From Nocardioides sp. CER19 (lineage in GTDB: Bacteria > Actinomycetota > Actinomycetes > Propionibacteriales > Nocardioidaceae), in contig NZ_JARVWS010000004.1 of the NCBI RefSeq assembly GCF_029846275.1, positions 124,001-188,000 of the forward strand: a stretch of DNA of 64,000 nucleotides, given 5' to 3'. Shown here piece by piece: positions 41,946 through 49,822 of the stretch. The notes below the pieces were generated by a model, which saw only the letters and a list, made by a program, of their open reading frames with translations, was not told the origin of the DNA and did not search any database. The translations under genes were made by a program, and so were the position numbers. The first letter of the stretch is position 1, and each line of letters starts with the position of its first letter.

Positions 41946-42837
41946 CCGAGGCGCGCCCACGACGAGCGGCGTCGCCGATCTCGTCAGCGTCCTCAGCACG
42001 GGCGAGCCGACGCAGCCCCCAGCCCATGAGGGTGAGCGCCAGCAGCTGGCCCGCGATCGCTGCCCAGCCGTGGGCCGGCAGCTCCCCGAAGACCGCGACC
42101 CCGAAGGCGATGGCGACCAGGACGTCGACCACGTTGAGGAGCGGCATCGACGCCGAGAGCGGGGCGGCCCGGTAGGCCCGCTGGTTCAACGCCATGCCGG
42201 AGAGCCCCGTGAGCACGAGCGCCCAGGCGGGCCACGCGGTCGTGAGCGCCCAGAGGTGCTCGGCGACCCCGTGACCCGCGGCACCTCTCGCCGCCGCGAG
42301 CTTGACGAGTCCGGCCGTCAGGCCGAACAAGATGCCGCAGGCCACCCCGTACCCCGTCGCCTTCGGAACACCGCGTCGCCGACCTGCCCACCACGCGATC
42401 GCGACGGCCAGCGCGCCGCCGACCATCGTCACCACGGCGGCGACGCCCGACGAGGGGGGCTGCGACGAGCGGGGATCGGCCGCGATCAGGAAGATCGCGA
42501 GTCCGGTCGCCGTCACGGCCACCGTGCCCACCTCGCCGCGGCCGGGGAGCCGGCGGCCCAGCGCGGCACGGATCGGGACGGCGACCACGATGCCGGAGAC
42601 CACGACGGGCTGGACCAGGACGAGGACGCCGAGGCGCAGGGCCACCGCGTGGAGCAGGAACGCCGCGAGGGCGAGGCCCTGACCGACCACCCAGCGACGC
42701 CGGCGGAGAAGCGCACGGACGGCGGCCGCCGTACCGACGTCGTCGGGCAGGTCGGCGTTCGCGTGGTGCTGCAACGAGCTCGACACGGCGAAGCCCGCCG
42801 CGGAGCAGGCGGCGACACCGAGCGCGACGTCGTTCAC
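41881..42837 (-). CDS. DMT-superfamily transporter
   Basis: 318 residues with about ten helices and two EamA-type halves; N-terminal AACSAAGFAVSSSLQHHANA matches the NIPA-like actinobacterial group, as in the gene at 26290. A ~40-residue basic cytosolic tail follows. TAGCGT ends six bases before the GTG (leaderless). It overlaps the convergent deacetylase by 65 bp. Confidence 0.88.
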   Translation of the reverse strand: MNDVALGVAACSAAGFAVSSSLQHHANADLPDDVGTAAAVRALLRRRRWVVGQGLALAAFLLHAVALRLGVLVLVQPVVVSGIVVAVPIRAALGRRLPGRGEVGTVAVTATGLAIFLIAADPRSSQPPSSGVAAVVTMVGGALAVAIAWWAGRRRGVPKATGYGVACGILFGLTAGLVKLAAARGAAGHGVAEHLWALTTAWPAWALVLTGLSGMALNQRAYRAAPLSASMPLLNVVDVLVAIAFGVAVFGELPAHGWAAIAGQLLALTLMGWGLRRLARAEDADEIGDAARRGRASATERRGTTPSPVRVGPTDGEA

Positions 42838-42922
42838 GTGGCGACGCTAGGTGCGACCGGATGAAGGGCACATGAAGCCATCGGTCAGTGCGCCGCCCCT
42901 CATCAACACCAGGACAGGCCGG

Positions 42923-43489
42923 TCATGGCCGCGGGATCACAGTGAGGACGCGCTCGATGTGGGTGCGGAACTCCCCCATGAAGTCGGCGAGGAACGCGGC
43001 GGTCGACTCGTCGGTGACCTCGCCGTCGTCGTTGATCAGCCCGGGCGTGAGGTGGATGTAGGCCTCCGGCGCCGTCATCTGGCGGGCGTTGCAGAAGCTC
43101 AGGACCGCGCGCAGGCTCTGCTGCCCGACCGCGGTTCCGATCTGGCCGATGGACGCTCCGATGACGGCCGCGGGCAGGTGGTGGAAGGAGTTCTGCCCCC
43201 AGGGGCGCGAGGCCCAGTCGATCGCGTTCTTCAGGGCGCCCGGGATGGAGCGGTTGTACTCCGGGCTGACGAACATCACGGCGTCCGACGCGGCGATCGC
43301 GTCCTTGAGCGCCCGAGCCTCCGGCGGGTAGTCGGTGTCGAAGTCGGGGCTGTAGAGCGCGAGGTCGCCGATGGGGATCTCGGTGAACTCCAGGTCTCGG
43401 GGTGCGAGCCGGATGAGGGCGCGGCTCAGCGTGCGGTTGATCGACGTCGAGGACAGGCTTCCGACGAAGTAGCCGACCTTGTAGGCCAT
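42923..43489 (-). CDS. NADPH-dependent FMN reductase
   Basis: 188 residues with the flavodoxin-like fold: GSLSSTSINRTLSRALI at 10-26 (FMN phosphate loop), SPEYNRSIPGALKNAIDWAS and LPAAVIGASIG. The family reduces FMN, quinones or azo dyes with NADPH. GGAG precedes the ATG at 43489. Divergent from the hypothetical at 43611. Confidence 0.94.
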   Translation of the reverse strand: MAYKVGYFVGSLSSTSINRTLSRALIRLAPRDLEFTEIPIGDLALYSPDFDTDYPPEARALKDAIAASDAVMFVSPEYNRSIPGALKNAIDWASRPWGQNSFHHLPAAVIGASIGQIGTAVGQQSLRAVLSFCNARQMTAPEAYIHLTPGLINDDGEVTDESTAAFLADFMGEFRTHIERVLTVIPRP

Positions 43490-43585
43490 GGTGGTCTCCT
43501 CTCGGGTTGCGTGCGAGAGACCCGGTGCCCGATCGGGGCGACAACTCCCGTACGACTTCGGCAGACCCCGTCCCGACCATTGATC

Positions 43586-43597
43586 GAACACGTGTTC
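43586..43597. promoter_or_regulatory. 12-bp palindrome overlapping a promoter
   Basis: GAACACGTGTTC, a perfect inverted repeat just before a TATCGT -10 of the gene at 43611. The AAC/GTT spacing is four, not two as in KstR sites, so it is likely another regulator's operator. Confidence 0.5.
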
Positions 43598-43610
43598 TAT
43601 CGTTGGTCAC

Positions 43611-43910
43611 GTGCCGATCCCGCTCCCGACGCTCGTCTGGACCGACGTCACCGGCTCGTGGGTGAACCCGAACCCGGGGATCCTGCTCGCCTGGCGCCAC
43701 GTCGAGCGCGACGGCCGGCCCGCGTGGGAGGGCTGGGTGATCAGCGCGTGGGCCGGCGGCGCGCCGGCCCACGGCGAGAAGGTCTACGTGCACCAGGCGT
43801 GGACCGATGCGGCGCACATCAGGATCGCCGATGCCCCGAAGCCGGAGCCGGACCTCTCCCGGCACCGGCCCGCCCACCACGGGCGGTCGGGGATGGCGGC
43901 CCCGAGCTAG
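43611..43910 (+). CDS. Hypothetical 99-residue protein
   Basis: MPIPLPTLVWTDVTGSWVNP, then WRHVERDGRPAWEGWVIS: Trp-rich, looks like a small beta fold. No family recognised. TATCGT ends seven bases before the GTG. The four-base overlap of its end with the convergent lysozyme gene supports a tight arrangement. Confidence 0.7.
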   Translation: MPIPLPTLVWTDVTGSWVNPNPGILLAWRHVERDGRPAWEGWVISAWAGGAPAHGEKVYVHQAWTDAAHIRIADAPKPEPDLSRHRPAHHGRSGMAAPS

Positions 43911-44956
43911 CGGCCGGCCAGCACCGCCAGCTGCTTCTCGGAGCCCGAGAAGACGTTCAGGTCGACGTCGGTCGACGTGCCCGGCAGCTTGCCCTGCGAG
44001 GAGTGCTGCCAGAAGGTCCACCTCGACCACGGCCGCGGGATCCGCGGAGCCGTCACCGCGGACCCGTAGTGGGCGATCCAGAGCGGGTAGTGCCTGAACG
44101 CCGGGTTGGGACCGACGTTCTCGGCGAAGAAGGTGGCGTAGGTGTAGAGGACCGGCGTGTGCCCGGTCATCCGCTCCACCGCGCGCAGCCACGTGAGCGC
44201 CCACCGCGCCATCTGGCGGCGGTTCAGGTGGTTCGGGTTGGCCTCGAAGTCCAGAGCCAGCGGCAGGTCGCCCGCACGCGGGGTCCCCGCGGCACGCACG
44301 GCCTTGCGGGCCTCCCAGAGAGCGTCCGCGGCGACCGGGCCCCCGGGCATCGCGTAGTGGTAGGAGCCCACGAAGGCGCCCGCCGCCTTCGCCGCCGCCT
44401 CGTCACGGCCATACCACGGGTTCGCCTCGCCGGGACGCTTGCCGCCGGCGGAGGCCTTGACGAAGGTGAAGGCGAATCCCGGCGCGGCGTGCGAGAGCGC
44501 TGCCCACTTGAGCGTCTGGCGCGGGTGCGGGTGCTGCCACTTGGACACGTCGACACCCCAGACACCGAATCCGGACCGCTGCCGCGGACTGCGAGCCTGG
44601 CCCGATGGACGAGGCGCCGGCTTCTGGGGCCGGCTGACCGTCGGCCTCCTCGGCATGCTCCGCGACAGGACCGGCGCCCGCGGGGCCGGCGCGGGCCTGC
44701 TCACGGGCGTGCTCGCCGGAGCCGGCGCCGGTGTCGCGAACGAGCGCACCGTAGGGGCGGGCGCGCTCAGCAGCGGGATGCTGCGCGTGAGGGCCGAGGG
44801 AGCCGCCGCGACGGGCGCGACCGGCGCCACCGCCGGGGCCTGCGGCACCGCGCTGTCGGCGGAGGCCGACGTCGTGTACTGCCACGACAACGCCACGCAG
44901 ATCGAGGCCGCCACCAGTCCCACGGCACGCTTGCGGTTCAACACCAGAACAACCAC
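43907..44956 (-). CDS. Secreted GH25 lysozyme (muramidase)
   Basis: 349 residues. A signal peptide (VGLVAASICVALSWQYTTSASA) is followed by a ~100-residue Pro/Ala/Ser/Arg linker and a GH25 domain: GVWGVDVSKWQ, FVKASAGG, YHYAMPGG, LALDFEAN (catalytic Asp/Glu), and STDVDLNVF. It should cleave peptidoglycan glycan strands. GTG 44956 is the frame's first start; GTG 44944 (MLNRKRAVGL) is an alternative. Confidence 0.92.
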   Translation of the reverse strand: MVVLVLNRKRAVGLVAASICVALSWQYTTSASADSAVPQAPAVAPVAPVAAAPSALTRSIPLLSAPAPTVRSFATPAPAPASTPVSRPAPAPRAPVLSRSMPRRPTVSRPQKPAPRPSGQARSPRQRSGFGVWGVDVSKWQHPHPRQTLKWAALSHAAPGFAFTFVKASAGGKRPGEANPWYGRDEAAAKAAGAFVGSYHYAMPGGPVAADALWEARKAVRAAGTPRAGDLPLALDFEANPNHLNRRQMARWALTWLRAVERMTGHTPVLYTYATFFAENVGPNPAFRHYPLWIAHYGSAVTAPRIPRPWSRWTFWQHSSQGKLPGTSTDVDLNVFSGSEKQLAVLAGR

Positions 44957-45120
44957 CCATCATCGGCACACGTCTGACACCCGAGGCGACAGGGCGCGCC
45001 GGGCTCCCGGTTCGCGCACACGCGTCACACGCCCCGGCACGATGAGACGTGCGAGACACGTGGCGTGACGCGGGCACGACTGAGAGCCGCAACACACCGG
45101 GCTCCGTGCTCGGTGACACG

Positions 45121-45168
45121 GAAAAAAGAAAGAGCGCCTGCCTCGCGTTTCCGCGATGCAGACGCTCT
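45121..45168 (-). terminator. Rho-independent terminator of the tRNA cluster
   Basis: On the minus strand a 17-bp imperfect stem (AGAGCG...CGCTCT) with a short GAAA-type loop is followed by a T-rich run TTTCTTTTTTC. It lies just past tRNA-Val. Confidence 0.85.
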
Positions 45169-45177
45169 CTCAGGTGG

Positions 45178-45249
45178 TGGGCGATACTGGGTTTGAACCA
45201 GTGACCTCTTCCGTGTCAAGGAAGCGCGCTACCGCTGCGCCAATCGCCC
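45178..45249 (-). tRNA. tRNA-Val (GAC)
   Basis: 72-nt cloverleaf with GGGCGAT/ATCGCCC acceptor, anticodon GAC in the loop TTGACAC, and TTCAAAC T-loop. No encoded CCA. Third in the Gly-Cys-Val cluster. Nearly identical to the inverted tRNA-Val(CAC) at 47061. Confidence 0.96.
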
Positions 45250-45275
45250 AAGTCTTGAGTTGTTGTTGCTGGGGT

Positions 45276-45349
45276 TGGAGGTGGGTACGGGATTTGAACC
45301 CGTGTACACGGATTTGCAGTCCGTTGCCTCGCCTCTCGGCCAACCCACC
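45276..45349 (-). tRNA. tRNA-Cys (GCA)
   Basis: GGTGGGT/ACCCACC acceptor stem, anticodon GCA in the loop CTGCAAA, T-loop GGTTCAAATCC, and an encoded 3' CCA (45276-45278). Middle gene of the cluster. Confidence 0.96.
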
Positions 45350-45369
45350 GCGGAGGCTGTGCACCTCAG

Positions 45370-45442
45370 AGCGGACGACGAGGCTCGAACTCGCGACCTC
45401 AACCTTGGCAAGGTTGCGCTCTACCAACTGAGCTACGTCCGC
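45370..45442 (-). tRNA. tRNA-Gly (GCC)
   Basis: 73-nt cloverleaf, GCGGACG/CGTCCGC acceptor, anticodon GCC in TTGCCAA, T-arm GCGAGTTCGAGCCTCGT. First gene of the cluster; no encoded CCA. Confidence 0.97.
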
Positions 45443-45603
45443 TTGTTGCCGTTCGGCCCTTGCGGGCTGTCCTGGCGACGTCGAGAACAGTAGCGGATCG
45501 CCCACAGGCCGCCAAATCGGGGTCGACGCGGGCGCAGATCGCGCTCAGGAACCCCTCCTGTCACAGCCGTGGGCACCGGTCCGGCGCCACTACAGTGAGC
45601 GAC

Positions 45604-46419
45604 ATGCGCGCCTGGCTCGACGGACATCTGCTGGAAGACCCCACCATCCCGGCCCTGCGGGTCGACGACCACGGCGTGACGGTCGGAGACGGTGTCTTCG
45701 AAGCGCTCAAGGTGGTCGACGGCCTGCCGTTCGCGCTCGACCGCCACCTGGAGCGGTTGCACCGGTCGGCGACCGGCCTCGGCCTGGGACCGCTCGACGA
45801 CGCGGCACTGCGCCAAGGCGTCAAGGCGGTGCTCGCCGACCACCTGCCGCTCGGCCGGATCCGGATCACGGTCACCGGAGGCCCGGCGCCGATGGGCTCC
45901 GGGCGAGGCGACTCCGCCCCGACGATCGTCGTGACGGCCGACGTGCTCCAGCCGTTCCCGGAGACGACCTCGGTCGTCACCGTGCCGTGGCCGCGCAACG
46001 AGCGTGGCGCCCTGGCCGGCCTCAAGACGACGTCGTACGCCGAGAACGTGATCGCGCTCGCCGAGGCGAAGCGTCGCGGCGCGACCGAGGCCGTCTTCGC
46101 CAACACCCAGGGCCACCTGTGCGAGGGCACCGGCACCAACGTCTTCTACGTCGTCGCTGGCGAGCTGCGCACCTCGTCACTGGCCAGCGGCTGCCTGGCC
46201 GGCGTGACGCGCGGCCTCATCCTCGAGTGGTACGGCGGCCGGGAGGTCGACGAGCCGATCGAGGTCCTCGAGCAGGCGAGCGAGATCTTCCTCGCGTCGA
46301 CGACCCGCGACGCGCAGGCCGTCGTCCGGTGGAACGATCGGGTCCTCCCCCACGGCCCGGTGACGCGCGAGGTGCTCGAGGTCTGGCGGAGCAGGGAGTC
46401 CGAGCTCCTGGGTCACTGA
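45604..46419 (+). CDS. PLP class IV aminotransferase / aminodeoxychorismate lyase-like (PabC type)
   Basis: 271 residues with fold-type IV motifs: GVTVGDGVFEALKVVDG, the PLP Lys in LAGLKTTSYAENV (about 146), and EGTGTNVFYV with the conserved Glu. It either aminates branched-chain/D-amino acids or, more likely from the LKTTSYA form, cleaves 4-amino-4-deoxychorismate to p-aminobenzoate for folate. TACAGT ends seven bases before the ATG. Ends in a 7-bp overlap with the convergent SsgA-like gene. Confidence 0.9.
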   Translation: MRAWLDGHLLEDPTIPALRVDDHGVTVGDGVFEALKVVDGLPFALDRHLERLHRSATGLGLGPLDDAALRQGVKAVLADHLPLGRIRITVTGGPAPMGSGRGDSAPTIVVTADVLQPFPETTSVVTVPWPRNERGALAGLKTTSYAENVIALAEAKRRGATEAVFANTQGHLCEGTGTNVFYVVAGELRTSSLASGCLAGVTRGLILEWYGGREVDEPIEVLEQASEIFLASTTRDAQAVVRWNDRVLPHGPVTREVLEVWRSRESELLGH

Positions 46420-46868
46420 TCCTCGAGTTCGTCGCCCAGGAGGGCGGCGATCAGGCTGTCCATGTCGAGGTGCTTGCTCTCCGCCCCGACCGGGACGAGC
46501 TCGAAGGTGTGCCCGAGGAAGGTCTGCAGCGCGACCGACTCCGTCTCCGCGACCAGGCGACCGTCCGGCGAGGAGAAGTCGAGGATCGCCACGGCCCGCC
46601 CGTCGTCGTCGACGCTCGGGAAGACCTTCACGTCGCCATCACCGCATGGCGTCGCAAGGCCCTGCAGCAGCAGGGTGCGCGAGACCACCCACTCGACCTC
46701 GCCGCCGCCCGAGTGGAACACGAGCGCGACGGCGTACGGGTCGTCGGTGCGGTAGGCCAGCGTCGTCGGCACGTCGATCAGCCGACCCCACGGGTCGACA
46801 CACGCGAGCAGGATGTCCTGGCTGACACCCTCGCTCGTCGTCCGGATCGGTTCCATCGGCCGAGTCAT
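46413..46868 (-). CDS. SsgA-family sporulation/cell-division protein
   Basis: 151 residues with family blocks ILLACVDPWGRLIDVPTTLAY, DDPYAVALVFHSGGGEVEWV and GDGDVKVFPSVDD. SsgA-like proteins steer septum placement and wall synthesis in actinomycetes. A GGGGGAG ribosome site precedes ATG 46868. Their presence argues for a morphologically complex or related actinobacterium. Confidence 0.92.
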   Translation of the reverse strand: MTRPMEPIRTTSEGVSQDILLACVDPWGRLIDVPTTLAYRTDDPYAVALVFHSGGGEVEWVVSRTLLLQGLATPCGDGDVKVFPSVDDDGRAVAILDFSSPDGRLVAETESVALQTFLGHTFELVPVGAESKHLDMDSLIAALLGDELEDQ

Positions 46869-47060
46869 GACTGGTCTCCCCCTTCGTCGGTGCGTCCCTG
46901 TACCAACGAGACGGAGGCGAAAAGGATCCGTGACGTAAGTCCCGACATCTCGTCGACGTGGTGTCCGCCACGTCACGGGGCGGCTCCGAATGTGAGTCGC
47001 CGGGACCCATGCGCTAGTGTTACCGACCGCATCACCGGTCACAGCCGCGACCGGAGCGAT

Positions 47061-47132
47061 GGGTGATTGGCGCAGTGGTAGCGCGCTTCGTTCACACCGA
47101 AGAGGTCACTGGTTCGAACCCAGTATCACCCA
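47061..47132 (+). tRNA. tRNA-Val (CAC)
   Basis: 72-nt cloverleaf GGGTGAT/ATCACCC, anticodon CAC in TTCACAC, T-loop GGTTCGAACCC. It differs from tRNA-Val(GAC) at 45178 in only seven positions, with compensated stem pairs. Confidence 0.97.
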
Positions 47133-47138
47133 CCGGAA

Positions 47139-47184
47139 GAACCCCCGCTGACCTGCGATGACGCAGGACTCAGCGGGGGTTTTC
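47139..47184 (+). terminator. Rho-independent terminator after tRNA-Val(CAC)
   Basis: ACCCCCGCTGA pairs with TCAGCGGGGGT, separated by an 18-base loop containing its own CCTGCG/CGCAGG hairpin, followed by TTTTC. Strong terminator. Confidence 0.88.
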
Positions 47185-47207
47185 TCGTCGTGTGCCGACG
47201 GCCGTTT

Positions 47208-47247
47208 GACCGCCCCGGTCCCTTCCCCCGAAAGAGCCGGGGCGGTC
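47208..47247. terminator. GC-rich hairpin, possible terminator of the secreted-protein pair
   Basis: GACCGCCCCGG and CCGGGGCGGTC form a perfect 11-bp stem with an 18-base loop in the 265-bp stretch between the tRNA and the secreted genes. No T-run on either side, so termination is uncertain. The rest of the stretch (47248-47397) shows nothing else. Confidence 0.4.
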
Positions 47248-47397
47248 GCCCCGCGCTGAATGATGGGGACCCGGCACGGGGCTGGAGCGCGGACGGTCTC
47301 GGGCCACCGACACTCCAGCCACGAGCCTGCCAGCCGCCGGCGCCCTGATCGCCGGATCGGCCGCCCTGGGCCCTGGACGTACCGAATATCGGGTACG

Positions 47398-48054
47398 TCA
47401 GCCGACGCGGACCTTCGGACCGAGCGGAAGCGGGATCGTCGGCGAGCTCATCTGGGCGGGCGTGAGGGTCCCCACACCGCCGATGTCGACGGTGCCGGTC
47501 GCCTCCGAGTCGTCGGCGAACGGGTCGTAGTTCTCGTCCGCGAGCGTCGCGACCATCGAGTCGGTGGTCGCGAGCGCGGCGCCGACCCGGATCCAGCGCG
47601 GGCTGCCCAGGCAGGTGCGCGGGATGACCGCCATCACGTAGCCCTGCGACGCGTGGAACGCCATCCGGATGCCGGGGCACACGAGCAGGTGGGTCTGGCC
47701 CTTGGCGATCAGCGCGATCCGCACGCCGATGTCGGCGGTGCCGCTGAAGAAGTACGCCGGCCCGGTCGGCCCGGTCCGGATCTTCGCGAACAGCAGCGTC
47801 TCGTCGAGCGACAGGTGGCGGGCGCGGACCTTGATCCGGACCTTCCGCCGGCCGTGCATGGTGGTGACCGAGGTGATGTCGCCGTCCGGCCCGGAGACCT
47901 TGGTCGGCGAGTCGCCGGTCAGCGAGTAGACGTCGCCGGTCGCGTCGCGAACGGTCTTCGACGCCGCGTAGGCACCCTGACCGGTCGCGAGGACCAACGA
48001 GGCGCCGACGGCCAGCGCGGCGAGGGAGCGGGCGAGCGTACGACGGGCCGCCAT
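47398..48054 (-). CDS. Secreted hypothetical protein, paralogue 1
   Basis: 218 residues: signal peptide ending ATGQGAYA-A, then SKTVRDATGDVYSL and a beta-rich domain with paired cysteines (CPGIRM, RTCLGSPRW), ending LPLGPKVRVG. I do not recognise the family. It is the downstream member of a tandem pair, overlapping the upstream stop by one base (TGATG). It shares 64 of 65 bases around the signal-peptide region with its neighbour. Confidence 0.85.
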   Translation of the reverse strand: MAARRTLARSLAALAVGASLVLATGQGAYAASKTVRDATGDVYSLTGDSPTKVSGPDGDITSVTTMHGRRKVRIKVRARHLSLDETLLFAKIRTGPTGPAYFFSGTADIGVRIALIAKGQTHLLVCPGIRMAFHASQGYVMAVIPRTCLGSPRWIRVGAALATTDSMVATLADENYDPFADDSEATGTVDIGGVGTLTPAQMSSPTIPLPLGPKVRVG

Positions 48055-48674
48055 CAGCCGCGCCGCACCTTCGGACCGAGCGGGAGACTTGCGGAGTCGT
48101 CGTTCCACAGGTTGTCGCTGACGACATCGAGACCGGCGACGTCCACGTAGCCGTCGTCCGTCTCCGTGGCGCTCGTCGACGTCAGCAGGACGCCGGTGCG
48201 GACCCAGCGGGGACTGTGGAGGCAGGTCCGCGGGACCTGGACGGTGATGGTGTTGCTGGCGATCTGGAAGGCCGCGCGGAGGCCGCGGCACGTGAGGTCG
48301 TTGGTGCTGTTCATGCCCTTGGTCAGGCTGACCGACTTCATACCTGGGGCGGCGAACGCGCTCACGAAGTACTGACGACCCGGGTTGGACGTCTTGATCT
48401 GCACGAAGCCTGCGTTCACGGCGGCCAGGCCGCGCGTGCGGATGACCACGATGACCTTCTTGGCCCGGTGGGCGGTCCTGACGGACACGATGTCGCCGAT
48501 GGCGGAGGCCTTGCGAACCGGCGTGTCACCGGCGATCGAGTAGGTGTCGCCGGTCGCGTCGCGAACGGTCTTCGACGCCGCGTAGGCGCCCTGACCGGTC
48601 GCGAGGACCACGGCGAGAAGGACTGAGAAGACTCCGAGGAGGCGCGCCCCGAGGGCGCGCGATGGCATGCGCAT
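48054..48674 (-). CDS. Secreted hypothetical protein, paralogue 2
   Basis: 206 residues, same plan: signal peptide, ATGQGAYAASKTVRDATGDTY, then TAHRAKKVIVVIRTRGLAAV, cysteines in LTCRGLRAAF and RTCLHSPRWVRTGVLL, and LPLGPKVRRG at the end. Beyond the signal region identity to paralogue 1 is moderate. Start ATG 48674 or 48668. Likely exported together, maybe as partners. Confidence 0.84.
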   Translation of the reverse strand: MRMPSRALGARLLGVFSVLLAVVLATGQGAYAASKTVRDATGDTYSIAGDTPVRKASAIGDIVSVRTAHRAKKVIVVIRTRGLAAVNAGFVQIKTSNPGRQYFVSAFAAPGMKSVSLTKGMNSTNDLTCRGLRAAFQIASNTITVQVPRTCLHSPRWVRTGVLLTSTSATETDDGYVDVAGLDVVSDNLWNDDSASLPLGPKVRRG

Positions 48675-48745
48675 GGCGCGAACCCTAGGTGGTCGGGCCG
48701 CGGGTCGCCGCCGAACGGAAGGACCCAGGACCAAGGTCCTGGGTA

Positions 48746-49273
48746 TCAGAGACGAAGGACCCGGCCGGCGACCACCAGGTGAACCTCGTCGCAGACGCCG
48801 GCGACCCGCTGGTTGACGGTCCCGAGCAGGTCGCGGAAGAGCCGGCCGGAGCGGTGCGCGGGCACGACGCCGAGGCCGACCTCGTTGGTCACGAGCACGA
48901 CATCGGAGCCGGTCGCCGCGAGCGCCGTGACGAGCTCGTCGAGCAGCCCGTCCACGACACGCGCGACCTCGTCGGAGCGCTCCTCCCACAGCTCGCGCTC
49001 GTCGATCACGCCGGTCAGCCAGGTCCCGAGGCAGTCGACCAGGACGGGTTCCGAAACACCGGCCAGGACGCCGGCCACGTCACGCGTCTCGTGGGTCACC
49101 CAGTGCGCCGGTCGGGCGGCCTGGTGCGCCGCGACCCGCGCTGCCCAGTCGGCGTCCTCGGCGTCGGGCACGGGACCGGGGGCGACGTAGGCGACCGGTA
49201 CGCCCACGGGCAGCAGTCCCTCGGCGTGCCGCGACTTGCCCGAGCGCACTCCCCCGGTGACCAGGACCTTCAT
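48746..49273 (-). CDS. cobU: Adenosylcobinamide kinase/guanylyltransferase
   Basis: 175 residues. P-loop GGVRSGKS at 7-14, VLVDCLGTWLTG and LVTNEVGLGVVPAHRSGRLFRD are CobU/CobP signatures. Phosphorylates adenosylcobinamide and adds GMP in the late cobalamin nucleotide-loop pathway. ATG overlaps the preceding stop as ATGA. Other cobalamin genes are not in the window. Confidence 0.95.
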   Translation of the reverse strand: MKVLVTGGVRSGKSRHAEGLLPVGVPVAYVAPGPVPDAEDADWAARVAAHQAARPAHWVTHETRDVAGVLAGVSEPVLVDCLGTWLTGVIDERELWEERSDEVARVVDGLLDELVTALAATGSDVVLVTNEVGLGVVPAHRSGRLFRDLLGTVNQRVAGVCDEVHLVVAGRVLRL

Positions 49274-49797
49274 CGACCCAGCTCCCACTCCGCGATCGTG
49301 CGGCACCCGTGGTTGGCATACCACTGCAGGCTGATCCGGTCGGCGCGGCAGCGCGCCGGGACCAGGGACCCCAGTGCCGTCCGCGTCTGCTCGACGGTGA
49401 CGCCGCCGAGCAGGTGGTCGACGGTGAGGTGCGGGACGACGTCGAACAGGCCGTCGTACGGCGGGCACTGCGGGAACGCCGCGACCAGCTCGGCCGTCAG
49501 GGACTCGAACGGCGCCGCCGGCACCGGGTCGAGGTGGATCGTGCCGCCCGGAAAGACCCGCAGCTCCGACAGGAGGAAGTCGAACGGCTCGGCTGCCGTG
49601 GCCAGCTTGCCCACCCGCTCCAGGTCGGCGGCCGACGGGTCGGGGAGCCACGGCGCCAGCAGCGTGATGTGGGCGTGCACGAACGACGGGTCCGTGGAGA
49701 GGAACGACGCGTCGTAGTGCCGCGTCCGCTCGACCACGAACGGCTCCAGCGCGGGCACCGGCACCACCAGCACGCTGTGTCCCGGCTCCCCCTGCAT
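49270..49797 (-). CDS. 2'-5' RNA ligase/cyclic phosphodiesterase family protein
   Basis: 175 residues with the two HxTx motifs of the 2H superfamily: HITLL (near 43) and HLTV (near 123). Members open or close cyclic phosphates on RNA or nucleotides. AGGGTG precedes the ATG. Divergent from the methyltransferase at 49823 (25 bp) and coupled to cobU. Confidence 0.88.
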   Translation of the reverse strand: MQGEPGHSVLVVPVPALEPFVVERTRHYDASFLSTDPSFVHAHITLLAPWLPDPSAADLERVGKLATAAEPFDFLLSELRVFPGGTIHLDPVPAAPFESLTAELVAAFPQCPPYDGLFDVVPHLTVDHLLGGVTVEQTRTALGSLVPARCRADRISLQWYANHGCRTIAEWELGR

Positions 49798-49822
49798 GGC
49801 AGACACCCTAGGGTCTCCTGTC

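Noticed and set aside
44961..45120. Repeated ACACGTC/GACAC-like words upstream of the lysozyme gene
   Set aside because: No consistent symmetry or spacing could be defined.
45156..45431. Open frames over the tRNA cluster giving GDTGFEPVTSS-type peptides
   Set aside because: These are mistranslated tRNA genes, a well-known annotation artefact.
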